From the NCBI RefSeq assembly GCF_014639435.1, contig NZ_BMFZ01000003.1, forward strand, positions 372,001 through 436,000: 64,000 bases of DNA. The letters are read 5' to 3'. The DNA is from Hafnia psychrotolerans (GTDB taxonomy: Bacteria; Pseudomonadota; Gammaproteobacteria; Enterobacterales; Enterobacteriaceae). Positions 38,149 through 46,877 of the stretch are shown here, piece by piece; the first letter of the stretch is position 1, and each line of letters opens with the position of its first letter. Both the position numbers and the translations under genes were made by a program. The notes beneath the pieces were generated by a model. That model ran no database searches. It had not been told where the DNA came from and worked only from the letters and a program-made list of their open reading frames with translations.

Positions 38149-39399
38149 TTACTGCCCGCCGCTCAACACTCGGGCCGGATCGATAAGACTGGCGCGCCGT
38201 GCCGGATACCAACTGGCAAGTAGACTCAGCACCAGCGCGGTAAACAAAACACCTGCCACATCCAACCAGTGAAGTTCCGACGGTAAAAAGTCAATGAAAT
38301 AAATATCGCCAGACAGGAACTGATGCCCGGTGAGTTTTTGCAAAACATTAATGATATTCGTCAGTTGATAGGAGGCGATCACGCCCACGACCACACCACA
38401 GAGGCTGCCCACCAGCCCGGCCAGTAAACCGTACCAGATGAACACCGCACGAATAAGCCCGTCTTTGGCTCCGAGCGTGCGCAGAATCGCAATATCGCTG
38501 CTTTTATCTTTCACTGCCATGACCAGCGTGGAAACGATATTGAAACAGGCAACGCCTATCACCAGCACCATTGCCATATACATGATGGCGCGCACCATCT
38601 GGATATCACGGTACATGTAACCATAGGTGCCGATCCAACTGCTGATGTAAACATAGGCATGAGTGACTTCGCCGGCATCCCGCACCAGTTTTTTCGCAGC
38701 AAAAACATCATTCACTTTTATATCAATGCCGGTGACACTGCCGCCCATATCCTGATACTGCTGGGCATCGGCCAACGGAAGCATGGCTAAACTGTGGTCC
38801 AACTGACCGCTTAATTGCAAGATTCCAGTAACATGCAGGCGAATGCGCTTAGGTTGTAACAGTTTCATTTCCGGGTCGCTGTTTGGGACCATTACCGTGA
38901 CCCAGTCACCTTGTTTGACCCCGATAGCATCGGCGACACCTTTACCCAAAATGACTTGCTGTTCGCCAGCTTTGAAAGTTTTCCAGGCATTCCCCAGAAC
39001 AAAGCTCGGCGCAGCACTGACATGGGCTTCCTGCTGTGGATCCACCCCTTTGAGTTTAATGGCGCGCAGTTTGGCGCCGTGCTCAATCAGGCCGTTGAAC
39101 TCCACATAGGGTGCAGCAGCGGCAATACCCGGAACCTTTTCGACGCGCTCCAACACGCCCTGCCAACCCTCAAAAGGCTGATTGACCGGCCGTATTTCGC
39201 CATGCGGCACGACAGCCAGCACACGCTCTTTCAGCTCGCGCTCAAAACCGTTCATGGCGCTAAGGCCAACAATCAGCACAGCTACACCCAGCGCGATACC
39301 GAGCGTAGAGATAATCGAGATTAGCGACACCATACCGCTACGGCGGCGTCCCCGGCTAAAGCGCAGGCCGATTAAAAGAGAGAATGGGATAGCTGACAT
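38149..39399 (-). CDS. lolE: Lipoprotein-releasing ABC permease LolE
   Basis: Inner membrane subunit of the LolCDE complex that hands outer membrane lipoproteins to LolA. The product has 416 residues with four membrane helices, one N-terminal ([20 protein letters not shown]) and three C-terminal, around a large periplasmic domain. The conserved [13 protein letters not shown] follows helix 1. TGATG at 39401-39397 couples it to lolD; a GTG one codon earlier is an alternative. Confidence 0.96.
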   Translation of the reverse strand: MSAIPFSLLIGLRFSRGRRRSGMVSLISIISTLGIALGVAVLIVGLSAMNGFERELKERVLAVVPHGEIRPVNQPFEGWQGVLERVEKVPGIAAAAPYVEFNGLIEHGAKLRAIKLKGVDPQQEAHVSAAPSFVLGNAWKTFKAGEQQVILGKGVADAIGVKQGDWVTVMVPNSDPEMKLLQPKRIRLHVTGILQLSGQLDHSLAMLPLADAQQYQDMGGSVTGIDIKVNDVFAAKKLVRDAGEVTHAYVYISSWIGTYGYMYRDIQMVRAIMYMAMVLVIGVACFNIVSTLVMAVKDKSSDIAILRTLGAKDGLIRAVFIWYGLLAGLVGSLCGVVVGVIASYQLTNIINVLQKLTGHQFLSGDIYFIDFLPSELHWLDVAGVLFTALVLSLLASWYPARRASLIDPARVLSGGQ

Positions 39400-40121
39400 C
39401 ACTTCGCTCCCAGCAGGGTCGAGTCCTGTTGCAACTTACCGTCGCGCATTTCCAGCTGACGGTTCATGCGACTCGCCAGCTGTAGCGCATGCGTGACCAC
39501 CAAAAATGCGGTGCCCTGGCGGACATTCAGCTCACCCAGCAGGTCGAAAATGCTGTCGGCATTTTTCTGATCAAGATTACCGGTCGGTTCATCAGCCAGT
39601 ACTAAGGATGGGTTATTCACCAATGCACGGGCAATCGCCACGCGTTGGCGTTCACCGCCGGAGAGTTCAGATGGACGGTGTTTGCTGCGATGTTGAAGGC
39701 CTACCGCCGCCAGCATCGCCATGGCTTTCTCTTCTACTTCCGCGGCTTGACTTTTACCAATTAACAGCGGCATACCGACGTTTTCCATCGCCGTAAAATC
39801 TGGCAGCAAATGGTGGAACTGGTAAATAAACCCAAGTTCACGGTTACGTAACTCAGCCTTGGCGGTAGAAGACATCGTGTTGAGCGAGGTGCCTTTAAAC
39901 ACGACGTCGCCGGAAGTCGGGGAATCAAGTCCGCCCAACAAATGCAACAGAGTACTTTTACCGGAACCGGAGCTGCCAACAATCGCCATCATTTCACCGG
40001 GCTGAATGGCAAAGGTGACATCGCGCAGCACGTCGGTATGCATTTTACCTTCCGTGTAAGTCTTACAGAGGTTTTCGCACTGCAATAATAATTCGCCCTG
40101 CAATGATACTAAGTTACTCAT
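39399..40121 (-). CDS. lolD: Lipoprotein-releasing ATPase LolD
   Basis: ABC ATPase of LolCDE. The product has 240 residues (233 in E. coli). Walker [14 protein letters not shown]-loop [12 protein letters not shown], signature [15 protein letters not shown], Walker [13 protein letters not shown] and the switch His in VVTHAL are all present. ATG 40121 gives the homologous start and overlaps the lolC end by eight bases. Confidence 0.97.
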   Translation of the reverse strand: MSNLVSLQGELLLQCENLCKTYTEGKMHTDVLRDVTFAIQPGEMMAIVGSSGSGKSTLLHLLGGLDSPTSGDVVFKGTSLNTMSSTAKAELRNRELGFIYQFHHLLPDFTAMENVGMPLLIGKSQAAEVEEKAMAMLAAVGLQHRSKHRPSELSGGERQRVAIARALVNNPSLVLADEPTGNLDQKNADSIFDLLGELNVRQGTAFLVVTHALQLASRMNRQLEMRDGKLQQDSTLLGAK

Positions 40122-41316
40122 AACGTAAAGCCTCTGCGGGTTGGGCGGCAGCTGCACGCCACGAAGGGTAAAGCGTAGACAATAAAGCGATCGCCATAGC
40201 GCTCAGCGCAATGATCACAACCTGGGTGGCTTCGATATCCACCGGTAGCGACGCGCCATCAAGCATCAGGCCAATAGCAGGCATGATGTTATTCAATTGT
40301 GTCGCCAGGACAGCACCGAAGACAGCACCGAGCAGCGCGCCGATGATCCCGGCACTCGCGCCCTGCACCATAAACACCGCCATAATCTGGCGACGGCTCA
40401 ACCCTTGGGTTTGCAGAATAGCCACTTCGCCCTGTTTTTCCATCACCAATAATCCGAGAGAGGTAATGATGTTAAACGCCGCCACGGCAACGATAAGACT
40501 CAGCAACAGACCCATCATATTTTTTTCCATGCGCACCGCCTGGAATAGCTCACCTCGGCGTTCGCGCCAATCTTTCCACTCGGTGCCTTTCGGTAGAGTT
40601 TGCGCGCTCAGGCTGTCGACATCCAGTGGCTTATCGAGGAACAGACGCCAACCCGTCACGTTACCTTTTGGGTACAGCATCAGCCGGGAAGCATCCTGCT
40701 GATTGACCAGCATCTGGTAGCCATCCACCTCACTGTCAGCGGCAAAGGTTCCGGCGACGGTGAACAGACGCTGGCTGGGAATGCGGCCCATCGGAGTGAA
40801 CTGGCTGACGCTGGTGACCATCAACCGCAGCTGGTCGCCACGTTTAACTTTCAGTTGTTGTGCCAATTGGTCGCCGAGAATGACGTTGTACTGGCCGGGT
40901 TGCAGCACCTGCTGATTGACCGCCACCATATAGTTAGAAAGCGGGTCTTTTTCATTAGGATTGACGCCCAGCATCACGCCAACCGCCACGCTGCCAGGGC
41001 TTTGTAACACCACATCGCCGGTCGTCAGCGGCACGGCACGCGTTACGCCCTTTAGCGCAGCGACACTGTCATGGGTGATTTTTTGAGGATCCAGCGAACC
41101 CTGTGCCGTCGTCACTAATGCCTGAGGCATCAGATCCAGAATTTTACTTTCCAGATCCTTCTCAAAACCATTCATGACCGATAACACCGTCACCATCGCC
41201 ATCACCCCGAGGGTAATGCCGATGGTAGAAAGCCAGGAGACAAACCGCCCAAAGCGGTCTGAGGCACGCCCGCGCATGTAGCGCAGGCCTATAAATAACG
41301 CAACAGGTTGATACAT
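40114..41316 (-). CDS. lolC: Lipoprotein-releasing ABC permease LolC
   Basis: The product has 400 residues (399 in E. coli), a paralogue of LolE with the same four-helix layout. The N terminus has [20 protein letters not shown] and [13 protein letters not shown]. The periplasmic domain (about 45-260) includes the hook region that recruits LolA in E. coli LolC. First gene of lolCDE, divergent from mfd. Confidence 0.97.
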   Translation of the reverse strand: MYQPVALFIGLRYMRGRASDRFGRFVSWLSTIGITLGVMAMVTVLSVMNGFEKDLESKILDLMPQALVTTAQGSLDPQKITHDSVAALKGVTRAVPLTTGDVVLQSPGSVAVGVMLGVNPNEKDPLSNYMVAVNQQVLQPGQYNVILGDQLAQQLKVKRGDQLRLMVTSVSQFTPMGRIPSQRLFTVAGTFAADSEVDGYQMLVNQQDASRLMLYPKGNVTGWRLFLDKPLDVDSLSAQTLPKGTEWKDWRERRGELFQAVRMEKNMMGLLLSLIVAVAAFNIITSLGLLVMEKQGEVAILQTQGLSRRQIMAVFMVQGASAGIIGALLGAVFGAVLATQLNNIMPAIGLMLDGASLPVDIEATQVVIIALSAMAIALLSTLYPSWRAAAAQPAEALRYE

Positions 41317-41438
41317 GACATCCGTTTTACGTGCTTGGCCGTGTTAAGTGCATGGCGCAGACTAAAGTGATCAAGGATAATAAAGGCTAGTCCCGCTTTA
41401 TGGAACCACTAACGACCTTACTCCCCGGCTTTATTATC

Positions 41439-41472
41439 CTTTTTATCTTTTATAACTTTTTATCTTTTATAA
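41439..41472. repeat. 17-bp perfect tandem repeat in the lolC-mfd promoter region
   Basis: CTTTTTATCTTTTATAA occurs twice head to tail. Each copy ends in a -10-like TTATAA(T/C). It lies about 125 bases before lolC and 100 before mfd. Confidence 0.85.
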
Positions 41473-41569
41473 TAAAGGGATCCGGGTTGACCCCGATTAA
41501 GGCCCATCGCAAGATACGCTCTGCAATCAGGTCCAGATGGACGCCGACAACGAGATAACATTACAGCCT

Positions 41570-44500
41570 ATGCCTCAAGATCATCGTTATTCTTTGCCTG
41601 AACGCCCCGGCGATACCCGCGTATTGGGGCAGCTCACCGGTTCCGCCTGCGCACTGGAGTGTGCAGAAATCAGCGAACGCCACGCAGGCCCGGTTATGCT
41701 CATCGCGCCCGACATGCAAAATGCCTTGCGTTTACGTGATGAGATTCAGCAATTTACTGAACTGAAAGTGCTCAACATTGCCGATTGGGAGACGCTACCT
41801 TACGACAGCTTCTCACCCCATCAGGAGATCATTTCTTCCCGCCTGTCGAGCCTTTATCAACTGCCAATGCTGGAGCGCGGCATCATTATTTTGCCGGTTA
41901 ACACGCTGATGCAGCGGGTGTGTCCGCATGAATTCCTGCACGGCCACGCACTGGTGATGAAAAAAGGCCAGCAGCTGTCACGCGAAAAACTGCGTGCTCA
42001 GCTCGAGCAAGCCGGTTATCGCAGTGTTGATCAAGTCATGGAGCACGGGGAGTTTGCCACCCGCGGTGCCCTGCTCGATCTCTACCCAATGGGTAGCGAT
42101 GAGCCTTACCGTATCGACTTTTTCGATGATGAGATCGACAGTCTGAGGGTGTTTGACGTTGATACCCAGCGAACACTGAGTGAAGTCCCCCATATTAACT
42201 TATTACCCGCGCACGAGTTCCCGACCGATAAAACCGCCATCGAACTGTTTCGCAGCCAGTGGCGTGAAAAGTTCGAAGTGCGCCGGGACGCTGAACATAT
42301 TTATCAGCAAGTGAGCAAAGGGACTTTCCCTGCGGGGATCGAATACTGGCAGCCGCTGTTCTTCAGCCAGCCCCTGACCACCCTATTCAGCTATTTACCG
42401 AAAAATACGCTGGTGCTCAATACCGGTGATTTGGAAAGTGCCGCCGACCGTTTCTGGCTCGACACCACTCAGCGTTATGAGAGCCGCCGCGTGGATCCCA
42501 TGCGCCCGCTGCTCGAGCCGGAAAACCTGTGGCTGCGCGTCGATACGCTTTTCGCTGAGCTTAAAGCCTGGCCGCGCGTTCAGCTGCGCACCGATTCGCT
42601 GCCGAAGAAGGCTGCGAACACCAATCTCAGTTACCAAACCCTGCCGGATCTCAGTGTTCAGCCACAAAACAAAGCGCCGATGGATAACCTGCGCCGCTTT
42701 AATGAATCCTTCGCCGGCAGTCTGGTGTTCTCGGTAGAAAGTGAGGGACGACGCGAAACGTTGCAGGATTTACTGGCACGCATCAAGCTGATGCCGACGC
42801 TCATCACCCGCATCGAACAAGCGGAGACCGCCGGACGTTACATCATGATCGGCGCGTGTGAGCGCGGTTTCCTCGACAGCGATAAGCAACTGGCACTGGT
42901 ATGTGAAAGCGATCTGCTGGGTGAACGCGTCGCCCGTCGCCGCCAGGACAGTCGCCGCGCTATCAATACCGATACGCTGATCCGCAATTTAGCCGAGCTG
43001 CGTACCGGTCAGCCAGTGGTCCATATGGAACATGGCGTCGGGCGCTATCTCGGCCTGACTACATTGGAAACCGGTGGCATCAAAGCCGAGTACCTGATCC
43101 TCACTTACGCGGGTGAAGACAAACTTTATGTGCCGGTGTCGTCCCTGCATCTGATCAGCCGTTATGCCGGAGGCGCCGATGAAAGCGCACCGTTGCATAA
43201 ACTGGGCGGTGAGGCCTGGACGAAAGCGCGGCAAAAAGCGGCCGAAAAAGTCCGCGACGTAGCGGCAGAGTTGCTGGATATTTATGCCCAGCGCGAAGCA
43301 AAAACCGGTTTTGCCTTCAAACATGATAAGCAGCAATACCAATTGTTCTGCCAGACCTTCCCGTTTGAAACCACGCCGGATCAGGCGCAGGCCATCAACG
43401 CCGTTCTAACAGACATGACACAACCGCTGGCAATGGACCGTCTGGTCTGTGGCGACGTGGGCTTTGGTAAAACGGAAGTCGCAATGCGCGCGGCGTTTCT
43501 TGCCGTTTCGAACAATAAGCAGGTCGCTGTATTGGTGCCAACCACGCTGCTCGCACAACAGCACTTCGACAACTTCCGAGACCGTTTCGCCAACTGGCCG
43601 GTACGCATCGAAATGATGTCACGTTTTCGCAGTGCGAAAGAGCAAAGCGTCGTGTTGGAACAAGCGCTCGATGGCAAGGTAGATATCATCATCGGTACCC
43701 ACAAGCTGCTACAAAGTAATCTGCACTGGAAAGATCTGGGCCTGCTGATTGTCGATGAAGAACACCGCTTCGGTGTGCGCCATAAAGAACGTATCAAAGC
43801 AATGCGTGCGGATGTGGACATTCTAACCCTGACTGCAACCCCCATTCCACGCACGCTGAATATGGCAATGAGTGGTATGCGTGACTTATCGATTATTGCT
43901 ACGCCACCGGCACGCCGTATGGCCGTCAAGACCTTCGTGCGCGAGTACGACAGCCTGGTGATACGCGAAGCTATGCTGCGTGAAGTGTTGCGCGGCGGGC
44001 AGGTTTATTATCTGTTCAACGATGTAGAAAATATCGACAAAGCCGCTGATAAATTAGCGGAACTGGTACCGGAAGCACGTATTGCCATCGGCCACGGCCA
44101 GATGCGTGAACGTGATCTGGAGCGCGTGATGAACGACTTCCACCACCAGCGTTTCAACGTACTGGTGTGTACCACGATTATCGAAACGGGGATCGATATT
44201 CCAAGTGCCAACACGATCATCATCGAGCGTGCCGACCATCTTGGTCTGGCACAGCTGCATCAGTTGCGCGGCCGCGTCGGGCGGTCGCATCATCAAGCCT
44301 ATGCTTATCTGCTGACGCCGCCGCCGAAAGCCATGTCCAAAGATGCGCTAAAGCGTCTGGAAGCTATCGCCTCGCTGGAGGATCTGGGTGCCGGTTTTGC
44401 GCTGGCGACGCACGATCTCGAAATTCGTGGTGCAGGCGAACTGCTGGGCGAAGGCCAGAGCGGGCAGATGACCAGCATCGGTTTCACGCTGTATATGGAA

Positions 44501-45013
44501 CTGCTGGAAAATGCGGTAGAAGCGCTGAAAGAAGGCCGTGAACCGTCGCTGGAGGATCTGACGACCAGCCAGACCGAAGTCGAAATGCGCATGCCAGCCC
44601 TGTTGCCAGAGGAGTATATTCCTGACGTCAACACACGTCTGTCGCTTTATAAACGCATTGCTAGTGCGAAAAGCGAAAGTGAACTGGATGAGCTGCGCGT
44701 CGAGTTGATTGACCGCTTCGGTACACTGCCGGACGGTGCGCGTAATCTGATCCAGATCGCCGTGCTGCGACTCAAGGCGAAAGATCTGGGCATCAAACGC
44801 ATTGAAGGTAACGACCGCGGCGGCTTTATCGAGTTTGGCGATAAAAACCGCGTCGATCCGGGTCACCTAATTGGTTTGCTGCAAAAACAGCCGCAGGTTT
44901 ACCGCCTCGACGGGCCGACCAAGCTCAAATTCATGTTGGACCTGACCGACCGGCCAAAGCGCCTGAAGTTTGTCAGCGATATGCTGGCAGATTTTGCTGA
45001 ACATTTGATCTGA
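41570..45013 (+). CDS. mfd: Transcription-repair coupling factor Mfd
   Basis: Mfd removes RNA polymerase stalled at DNA damage and recruits UvrA. The product has 1147 residues from ATG 41570 (1148 in E. coli); ATG 41537, which has a fair ribosome site, would add 11. It has UvrB-like domains at the N terminus, the RNA polymerase-binding region (about 460-550, VVHMEHGVGRYLGL), Walker A GDVGFGKTE (about 627-635), DEEH box, TLTATPIPRTLNMAMSGMRD, the RecG-like motif ETGIDIPSANTIII, and the C-terminal regulatory domain. Confidence 0.98.
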   Translation: MPQDHRYSLPERPGDTRVLGQLTGSACALECAEISERHAGPVMLIAPDMQNALRLRDEIQQFTELKVLNIADWETLPYDSFSPHQEIISSRLSSLYQLPMLERGIIILPVNTLMQRVCPHEFLHGHALVMKKGQQLSREKLRAQLEQAGYRSVDQVMEHGEFATRGALLDLYPMGSDEPYRIDFFDDEIDSLRVFDVDTQRTLSEVPHINLLPAHEFPTDKTAIELFRSQWREKFEVRRDAEHIYQQVSKGTFPAGIEYWQPLFFSQPLTTLFSYLPKNTLVLNTGDLESAADRFWLDTTQRYESRRVDPMRPLLEPENLWLRVDTLFAELKAWPRVQLRTDSLPKKAANTNLSYQTLPDLSVQPQNKAPMDNLRRFNESFAGSLVFSVESEGRRETLQDLLARIKLMPTLITRIEQAETAGRYIMIGACERGFLDSDKQLALVCESDLLGERVARRRQDSRRAINTDTLIRNLAELRTGQPVVHMEHGVGRYLGLTTLETGGIKAEYLILTYAGEDKLYVPVSSLHLISRYAGGADESAPLHKLGGEAWTKARQKAAEKVRDVAAELLDIYAQREAKTGFAFKHDKQQYQLFCQTFPFETTPDQAQAINAVLTDMTQPLAMDRLVCGDVGFGKTEVAMRAAFLAVSNNKQVAVLVPTTLLAQQHFDNFRDRFANWPVRIEMMSRFRSAKEQSVVLEQALDGKVDIIIGTHKLLQSNLHWKDLGLLIVDEEHRFGVRHKERIKAMRADVDILTLTATPIPRTLNMAMSGMRDLSIIATPPARRMAVKTFVREYDSLVIREAMLREVLRGGQVYYLFNDVENIDKAADKLAELVPEARIAIGHGQMRERDLERVMNDFHHQRFNVLVCTTIIETGIDIPSANTIIIERADHLGLAQLHQLRGRVGRSHHQAYAYLLTPPPKAMSKDALKRLEAIASLEDLGAGFALATHDLEIRGAGELLGEGQSGQMTSIGFTLYMELLENAVEALKEGREPSLEDLTTSQTEVEMRMPALLPEEYIPDVNTRLSLYKRIASAKSESELDELRVELIDRFGTLPDGARNLIQIAVLRLKAKDLGIKRIEGNDRGGFIEFGDKNRVDPGHLIGLLQKQPQVYRLDGPTKLKFMLDLTDRPKRLKFVSDMLADFAEHLI

Positions 45014-45032
45014 GGTTGTAAACGCTAAAAAC

Positions 45033-45069
45033 AAAAAGCCCGGTGAATTCATCCTTCACCGGGCTTTTT
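45033..45069. terminator. Bidirectional terminator after mfd
   Basis: AAAAAGCCCGGTGAA and TTCACCGGGCTTTTT form a perfect 15-bp stem around seven bases, between mfd and the convergent cytochrome gene. Confidence 0.93.
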
Positions 45070-45093
45070 TACGTGACAAGCTTATAACCGTGA

Positions 45094-46329
45094 CTAGGGT
45101 TTTCGCAGCGCTTTCACCTTTTCAGGGGTGATGTCCCCCGGCAGATCGGCGAAGGTGACGCGCAGATAGTTCACCATTTCGGCGATTTGCGCATCGTTCA
45201 GCCGCTCCGCAAAGCCCGGCATGGATTGCATACTTTCACCATCAGGGAACGCCTGTGCCGGTAAGCCATCAAGCACCGAGACAATCAGATTACGGCCATC
45301 AGGCTGGCGCAGCGTGGCGTTGTTTTGCATCGCCACCGCGACGTGCGGTTTCCCTGAGCCGTCGGCCATATGGCAGCCGGAGCACTGATCCAGATAAGTG
45401 ATGCGCCCCGCCTCATTGCCGCCCGGCCTGATTTTCACCGACACGGCAACCGGCGGTTTGTCGCCCAGCAGATAGGTCGCGATGGCGCGATGATCGTCTT
45501 CGGTCAGATGACGGGTGCTGAGATCAATAACTTTGTGCATCTCATCAAACGCCGAGCCCTGCGGCGCGATGTCGGTGGCGAAGAAACGGCTGAGATCGGC
45601 CGGGTTCCAGCCGCGCTGCGCCAGCGCCTGCGGGGAAATATCCGGCGCAGTGATGCGGCCCAGCGTGCCACCTTTCAGGTTGTTATCCGTATCCATCTGC
45701 CCCAGTATGCCGCGCGGCGTATGACATTCACCGCAGTGACCGAGAACGTCTGTCAGATACTTTCCGCGTTGCCACTCGGCAGAATTTCCCTGCGAGCTGG
45801 CAGGCATTGGGTCGGCAGTGCGGAATAACAGATTCCAACCGATCATCGCCATGCGCTGGTTGAACGGGAACGGCATCTCGTTCTCCGGCACCGGCTGATT
45901 CACTGCCGGGCGCGTCATCAGAAACGCGTACATATCGTCTGAATCTTTACGCGCCACACCTTTATAGGAGGTGTAGGGCATCGCCGGATAAAGATGACGT
46001 CCGCCTGGTGCCACACCTTCGGTGAGCGCCAGATAGAAATCATCCGACGTCCAGCGGCCAATGCCAGCGTCAGCGGACGGCGTCAGGTTGCTGCCGAAGA
46101 TCTTGCCGAACGGCGTGTCCAGCGAATAGCCACCGGCCAGAGGTGCACCACCAGACGCGGTATGGCACGCGGCGCAGTCAGAAGCCTGCACCAGATAACG
46201 GCCACGCTCGATTTGTGCCGTATCTGCCATGACTTTTTGCACCGGCGCGTCCAGCGTGCGGTTTTCCCGCCACCACAGTACAGCGATGATGATCACCATC
46301 AGCAACGCGAGGAAAAGACGTTTTTTCAT
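45094..46329 (-). CDS. Tri-haem c-type cytochrome of a molybdenum hydroxylase
   Basis: The product has 411 residues. An N-terminal signal anchor (KKRLFLALLMVIIIAVLWW) puts the rest in the periplasm. Three haem sites are seen: CAACH (about 55), CGECH (about 200) and CSGCH (about 320), each in a class I cytochrome c fold, like the cytochrome subunits of membrane alcohol and aldehyde dehydrogenases. It should take electrons from the Fe-S subunit and pass them to the quinone pool. TGATG couples it to the preceding gene. Confidence 0.92.
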   Translation of the reverse strand: MKKRLFLALLMVIIIAVLWWRENRTLDAPVQKVMADTAQIERGRYLVQASDCAACHTASGGAPLAGGYSLDTPFGKIFGSNLTPSADAGIGRWTSDDFYLALTEGVAPGGRHLYPAMPYTSYKGVARKDSDDMYAFLMTRPAVNQPVPENEMPFPFNQRMAMIGWNLLFRTADPMPASSQGNSAEWQRGKYLTDVLGHCGECHTPRGILGQMDTDNNLKGGTLGRITAPDISPQALAQRGWNPADLSRFFATDIAPQGSAFDEMHKVIDLSTRHLTEDDHRAIATYLLGDKPPVAVSVKIRPGGNEAGRITYLDQCSGCHMADGSGKPHVAVAMQNNATLRQPDGRNLIVSVLDGLPAQAFPDGESMQSMPGFAERLNDAQIAEMVNYLRVTFADLPGDITPEKVKALRKP

Positions 46330-46877
46330 CACGCGTTCTCCCTGATCAGACCCGGTGTTTTCATCACCACGTCACGCACCGCTTCGTAATAACGGACGTA
46401 ACCGGTACAGCGGCAAATGTGATTCTCCAGCGCAGCCTCGATAGTGCTTTCCAGGTCGGCGAGCGGAATCGGGTGCTTTTCCAGCCGCTCAAGCAGCAGC
46501 GTCGCAGCATTCACAAAGCCCGGCGTGCAGTAACCGCACTGAAAGCTGTAATGCGCCATAAACGCCTGCTGAACCGGCGACAATGTGACCTCGCCTTTAT
46601 CATCCGTTTTGGCGTGGCCTTCGACGGTACGGACTTTTTTGCCGTTGAAGAAATGTGCGCCAGTGATGCAGGTACGCACTTCTTCGCTGGTGTCGCTGTC
46701 ATGATCGACAATTGCCACACAGGCGTGACAGATGCCTTGTCCGCAGCCGAGGCGTGAACCGGTCAACGCCACGTATTCGTGCAGGAAGTCGATCATCATC
46801 AGGCCTTCGGGAACATCCAGCGGACCGTAATGTTGATTATTGATGGTCAGCGCTAACGGCTGTGTTTTGATGCTCAT
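46329..46877 (-). CDS. 2 x [2Fe-2S] subunit of a xanthine dehydrogenase-family enzyme
   Basis: The product has 182 residues. The plant-type cluster Cys are in GSRLGCGQGICHACVAIV and RTCITG. The second cluster has the Cys pattern FQCGYCTPGF and NHICRCTGY, as in the small subunits of isoquinoline 1-oxidoreductase, nicotinate dehydrogenase and PaoA. It has no signal of its own and is probably carried out with the Tat-targeted large subunit. It overlaps the large-subunit gene by four bases (ATGA). Confidence 0.94.
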   Translation of the reverse strand: MSIKTQPLALTINNQHYGPLDVPEGLMMIDFLHEYVALTGSRLGCGQGICHACVAIVDHDSDTSEEVRTCITGAHFFNGKKVRTVEGHAKTDDKGEVTLSPVQQAFMAHYSFQCGYCTPGFVNAATLLLERLEKHPIPLADLESTIEAALENHICRCTGYVRYYEAVRDVVMKTPGLIRENA

